This document shows, piece by piece, positions 13,148-15,784 of a stretch of 15,784 bases of DNA. Position numbers and translations under genes: made by a program. This DNA is from Clostridia bacterium (GTDB lineage: Bacteria; Bacillota; Clostridia; Peptostreptococcales; Anaerovoracaceae). The DNA lies in contig JAIKZT010000316.1 in the NCBI GenBank assembly GCA_024682015.1, positions 1 through 15,784 of the forward strand. The letters run 5' to 3'. How positions within the stretch are numbered: the stretch's first letter is position 1; each line of letters begins with the position of its first letter. Below the pieces are notes generated by a model, which had not been told where the DNA came from, ran no database searches, and saw only the letters and a list, made by a program, of their open reading frames with translations.

Positions 13148-14332
13148 ATGAATTACGACGAAAGAAAATCATTGCTCGAATCCGGCATTGCCCGCTGGGA
13201 AGATCGCTGCAAGGCGCTGGCCAAGGATCTGGGCGATCACCCCGAGATCTCCTATCAGGAATTTGAGAGCCAGAAAAGGATCGTGACCCTGCTGAAAGAA
13301 GCGGGGTTTGATGTCGAAGAAGGGTACGGCGGCATCTCCACCGCCTTCAGGGCGGTCAAACGGCCGCAAAAGCCCTGCAGGTCCCGCATGGCCATCCTCA
13401 CCGAGTACGACGCCCTGCCCGGCATGGGAGAAAACGGAGGCCCCGGTCACGCCTGCGGGCACAACGTGTCCGGCTCCGTGAGCGTGCTGGCAGGCCTGGC
13501 GCTGGCGGACCTGCAGGAAGAGCTGGATGCGGAGATCCACGTGGTGGGCACGCCCGCCGAGGAACAGGTGATCGGCAAGATGGTCATGGCCAGGCACGGC
13601 GCCTGGGAAGGCTACGACTTCGCCATGATGGTGCACATGGACGCGGACAGCATGACGGCCCCCATCGCTCTCGCCACCCTGTCGCTGAACATCGATTATC
13701 AGGGTCGTGCGGCTCACGCTTCGGCCTCGCCCTGGAACGGGCGCAACGCGCTGAACGGCGCGCGGCTCACGCTGGACGCCATCGACATGCTGCGCCAGCA
13801 CATCAAGCCCGGCTGCCAGATTCACGGCCGTATGGAGAACTGTGGCGTCGCCACGAACATCATTCCCAGCGCCTGCCGGCTGCTGCTGCAGCTGAGGGCG
13901 TACGACCGGGACGATCTGTTCGAGCTGCGCGAGCGCGTGAAGAACTGCGCGAGAGGCGCATGCCTTGCGACGGAGACGGAGTGCACGTTCGAAGAACCCC
14001 ACGATCCGGTGCTGAACCTGAAGTTCAATCGTACCGCCGACCGCCTGCTGCAGGAATGCTACGAAGAACTCGGAGAACCGCTCAGCCCCAACCGGCTGTT
14101 CGCCTCCACTGACGCGGGAAGCCTCAGCTATCTGATCCCCTGCCTTCAGCCCACCTTGAAGATCGCGCCCAAGGGCACCGGCCTGCACACAGCCGAGATG
14201 GAGCGCTGCGCCAGATCCGAAGAAGCCTTCGCCCGCATCCCGCTGGGCGCCAAGATCATCGGCCTTGAGACCATCAAAGTCTTCGGCACGCCCGGCATGC
14301 TGAAAAAGGTGTGGGAAGACTTCAGGGGTTAG
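13148..14332 (+). CDS. M20 family metallo-amidohydrolase (M20D, aminoacylase/AbgB-like)
   Basis: A 394-residue cytoplasmic zinc-type hydrolase expected to cleave an amide bond in an N-acyl amino acid, dipeptide or related compound. Metal-site and catalytic residues are visible: Cys103 and His105 in GHACGHN, Glu138/Glu139 in GTPAEEQ, His163 in MMVHMD, and a late His in GTGLHTAEM. A dimerisation domain lies in the middle (about 175-285), including the YQGRAAHASASPWNGRNALN segment typical of the group. It resembles the PM20D2/AbgB branch more than carboxypeptidases, but the substrate cannot be told from sequence. I choose ATG 13148 over ATG 13142, because AAGG ends 7 nt before 13148 and only 1 nt before 13142. 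It lies 28 nt after rnhB on the same strand and may be read from the same promoter. Confidence 0.9.
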   Translation: MNYDERKSLLESGIARWEDRCKALAKDLGDHPEISYQEFESQKRIVTLLKEAGFDVEEGYGGISTAFRAVKRPQKPCRSRMAILTEYDALPGMGENGGPGHACGHNVSGSVSVLAGLALADLQEELDAEIHVVGTPAEEQVIGKMVMARHGAWEGYDFAMMVHMDADSMTAPIALATLSLNIDYQGRAAHASASPWNGRNALNGARLTLDAIDMLRQHIKPGCQIHGRMENCGVATNIIPSACRLLLQLRAYDRDDLFELRERVKNCARGACLATETECTFEEPHDPVLNLKFNRTADRLLQECYEELGEPLSPNRLFASTDAGSLSYLIPCLQPTLKIAPKGTGLHTAEMERCARSEEAFARIPLGAKIIGLETIKVFGTPGMLKKVWEDFRG

Positions 14333-14492
14333 CGGCATAAGGATATCCACCTACTGCGCAGGTCCCCTGGCCGTTCAGTCTTAACGGGCAAACGGTAGGA
14401 ACGGCTATTGCCATCCTGCAGCCAACAAACTGAAATAAGGCCCTCTGAACGCTTTTCGCGAGCGCAGAGCGCCATCCGAAGAAGGAATACTC
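14333..14492 (+). other. Intergenic spacer with a 7-bp hairpin before the LD-carboxypeptidase gene
   Basis: GCCGTTC (14370-14376) and GAACGGC (14399-14405) can form a hairpin with a 22-nt loop, but no T run follows, so it is not a clear terminator. A weak promoter guess is TTGCCA, 17 nt, TGAAAT beginning near 14409. No tRNA or other RNA gene is visible. Confidence 0.35.
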
Positions 14493-15437
14493 GTGGAGCA
14501 GACAATGATCAAACCCAAAAGACTCGAACAAGGCGACACCATCGCCATCATTTCCCCTTCCAGCCCGACGAAGGATCCGCTGGACGTGCCAAAGGGCAAA
14601 GCCTATTTGGAAGCTCTGGGCTATAGGGTCATCCTTGGCAAACACGTCGACGAGTGGCGCGGCCACTACGTCGCGGCCTCCGAAGACGCCCGCGCAGAAG
14701 ACCTGAACGAGATGTTCGCGCGCAAGGACGTAAACATGATCCTCTGCGCCCGCGGCGGTTCCGGCTCACTGCAGTTCATCCGCAAGATCGACTTCGACGC
14801 CATCAAGGCCAATCCCAAGATCTTCTGCGGCTACTCGGACATCACGTCGCTGCACTTGGCCATCAACCGGTTTACGGGACTGGTGACGATCCACGGCGAA
14901 GTCCTGACGGCCATCCACGCCGGCATGTCCGCCTACACGCAGGACCACCTCTTCCGCTGCCTGTCAGGAGAAGATGCACCGCGCGAGATCCGCAAAGCTG
15001 ACCCGAACCAATACCTGCTGACCATTGCCCCCGGCGCTGCCGAAGGCGAGGTGCTCGGCGGCAACCTCACGCTGATCGCGGCGAGCTGCGGCTCGTTCTA
15101 TCAGCCCGACTTCTCGGATAAGATCTTGTTCCTCGAGGACGTCGGCGAAGAGCCCTACTGCATCGACCGCTACCTCGCGCAGATGCGCAACTGCGGCATG
15201 CTCGACCGCCTGAAGGGCGTCGTGATCGGCGAATGCATCCACTGCGAGGATCACTCCGGCTACTACCCCTTCGTGACCGACGTGTTCCGCCGTTACTTCG
15301 AGGACCGCGGCGTTCCCTGCCTGTACGGCCTGCCTCTGGGTCACACCCGCGACCAGGCCGCCCTGCCGCTCGGCGTAAGGGTGCGGCTCGACGCGGACGC
15401 GCAGACGCTGACCGTCCTCGAAAGCGGCGTCCGCTGA
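14493..15437 (+). CDS. S66 family LD-carboxypeptidase (LdcA/MccF-like)
   Basis: A 314-residue serine peptidase of family S66. LdcA members cut the L,D bond that releases terminal D-Ala from muropeptide tetrapeptides during wall recycling; MccF members cleave microcin C-type compounds. The nucleophile is expected at Ser115 in FCGYSDITSLH, with Glu215 in FLEDVGEEPYCIDR and His284 in GLPLGHTRDQ completing the triad. The N-terminal GDTIAIISPSSP and the CARGGSGSLQ motif are typical. No signal peptide is seen, so it should act in the cytoplasm. GTG at 14493 has GAAGGA about 7 nt upstream. ATG at 14505 (MIKPKRL, closer to the family's usual start) has GGAG 7 nt upstream, so either start is possible. 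It ends at a strong terminator 112 nt downstream. The LdcA or MccF role cannot be settled by eye. Confidence 0.92.
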   Translation: MEQTMIKPKRLEQGDTIAIISPSSPTKDPLDVPKGKAYLEALGYRVILGKHVDEWRGHYVAASEDARAEDLNEMFARKDVNMILCARGGSGSLQFIRKIDFDAIKANPKIFCGYSDITSLHLAINRFTGLVTIHGEVLTAIHAGMSAYTQDHLFRCLSGEDAPREIRKADPNQYLLTIAPGAAEGEVLGGNLTLIAASCGSFYQPDFSDKILFLEDVGEEPYCIDRYLAQMRNCGMLDRLKGVVIGECIHCEDHSGYYPFVTDVFRRYFEDRGVPCLYGLPLGHTRDQAALPLGVRVRLDADAQTLTVLESGVR

Positions 15438-15548
15438 TCCTTAAAAAGCGCGGCAGCGAGCAATTATCCGCAAAACATGGATTCTGCCCGTTTTGCGAGC
15501 ACATCGAGTCTCATTTCCCTTTGCTGCCTGGACCGACCGAAAAAGCAG

Positions 15549-15592
15549 ATATCCGCATTTCTCCGTTTACAAGGAAAATGCGGATATTTTAT
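15549..15592 (+). terminator. Intrinsic terminator of the LD-carboxypeptidase gene
   Basis: ATATCCGCATTT (15549-15560) pairs perfectly over 12 bp with AAATGCGGATAT (15576-15587) around a 15-nt loop. TTTATT follows on the plus strand. Confidence 0.85.
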
Positions 15593-15644
15593 TGCAAGGA
15601 TGAGTCCGGACCACCGCGTTTCAGCACAAACTGCTTCTGTTTCA

Positions 15645-15692
15645 ACGCAAAAGAATATCCGCAAATACAGGATATTCCCGTAAATGCGGATA
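15645..15692 (-). terminator. Opposing terminator for the possible minus-strand gene at the right edge
   Basis: On the minus strand TATCCGCA (15685-15692) pairs with TGCGGATA (15656-15663). An inner GGA/TCC stem is possible, and TTCTTTTG follows. Its stem sequence is the same as that of the plus-strand terminator at 15549-15592. Confidence 0.6.
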
Positions 15693-15727
15693 CATTCCCT
15701 CTGCCGCGATTATGCGAGGCAGCATTT

Positions 15728-15784
15728 TCAGTTCCCGGCAAGCCAGGGATTCTCGGGATCAGGGTCAGACGGATCCCAGCCGTT
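15728..15784 (-). CDS. Possible C-terminal end of an unidentified minus-strand gene
   Basis: Reading the minus strand from the window edge gives 18 codons, NGWDPSDPDPENPWLAGN, then TGA at 15728-15730. The composition is acidic and Pro-rich, and a minus-strand terminator lies about 35 nt downstream, which supports a real gene end. The fragment is too short to identify or to prove the frame. Confidence 0.35.
   Translation of the reverse strand, partial: NGWDPSDPDPENPWLAGN

Larger units (their letters stand above)
15438..15727. other. Gene-free interval with TATCCGCA repeat hairpins
   Basis: No supported gene. The stem word TATCCGCA or its complement occurs at 15465-15472, 15550-15557, 15579-15586, 15656-15663 and 15685-15692. 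The last four form two separate hairpins. A further hairpin, CTGCC (15701-15705) / GGCAG (15718-15722), lies next to the possible minus-strand gene end. Confidence 0.6.

Noticed and set aside
13169..14350. A 393-codon open frame on the minus strand
   Set aside because: It is the shadow of the M20 amidohydrolase gene, which has complete metal-site motifs on the plus strand.

Overview
The window looks like chromosomal DNA from a GC-rich member of the Bacillota, probably class Clostridia. The evidence is a Gram-positive style division cluster headed by mraZ, a class B penicillin-binding protein with a C-terminal PASTA domain, an ECF-type S component, an S-layer-homology (SLH) exported protein, and AGGAGG-type ribosome binding sites. 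The placement is inferred from gene content and no species is named. I saw no rRNA, tRNA, CRISPR array, phage or intact insertion sequence.

Region 1 (1-3860, minus strand) is the start of the division and cell wall (dcw) cluster: mraZ, rsmH, an ftsL-like gene and an FtsI/SpoVD-type penicillin-binding protein that runs off the left edge. A sigma-A-like promoter overlaps three 10-bp direct repeats that fit a MraZ operator. A terminator-like hairpin sits directly before the penicillin-binding protein start.

Region 2 (3861-4448) carries no gene I can support. It holds a bidirectional terminator with a smaller partner repeat, degenerate copies of a 22-bp repeat in T-poor DNA, and a weak terminator candidate for the next operon.

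Region 3 (4449-9776, minus strand) is a tightly packed six-gene set: MoxR-type AAA+ ATPase, DUF58 protein, a TgpA-like membrane protein that lacks the transglutaminase core, a lipoprotein carrying what looks like half of a BtuF-type binding-protein fold, a DUF3842 protein and an ECF S component. The first three form the widespread MoxR-DUF58-TgpA module, whose role at the cell envelope is poorly understood.

Region 4 (9851-11459) is a secreted SLH protein with a 5'-nucleotidase C-terminal domain but no phosphoesterase domain. It is read from a roughly 150-nt leader that can form mutually exclusive hairpins and two terminators. This promoter is back to back with one for the plus-strand genes.

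Region 5 (11496-15437, plus strand) holds a NYN-domain nuclease-like protein with a C-terminal OST-HTH/LOTUS domain, RNase HII (rnhB), an M20 amidohydrolase and an S66 LD-carboxypeptidase. The right end (15438-15784) has two hairpin terminators built on the same stem sequence, pointing in opposite directions, and the last codons of a possible minus-strand gene.

Most of the window is ordinary housekeeping sequence. The parts most worth a second look are the attenuator-like leader of the SLH gene, the reduced MoxR-DUF58-TgpA locus with its half-binding-protein lipoprotein, and the terminators placed immediately before the penicillin-binding protein and moxR starts.
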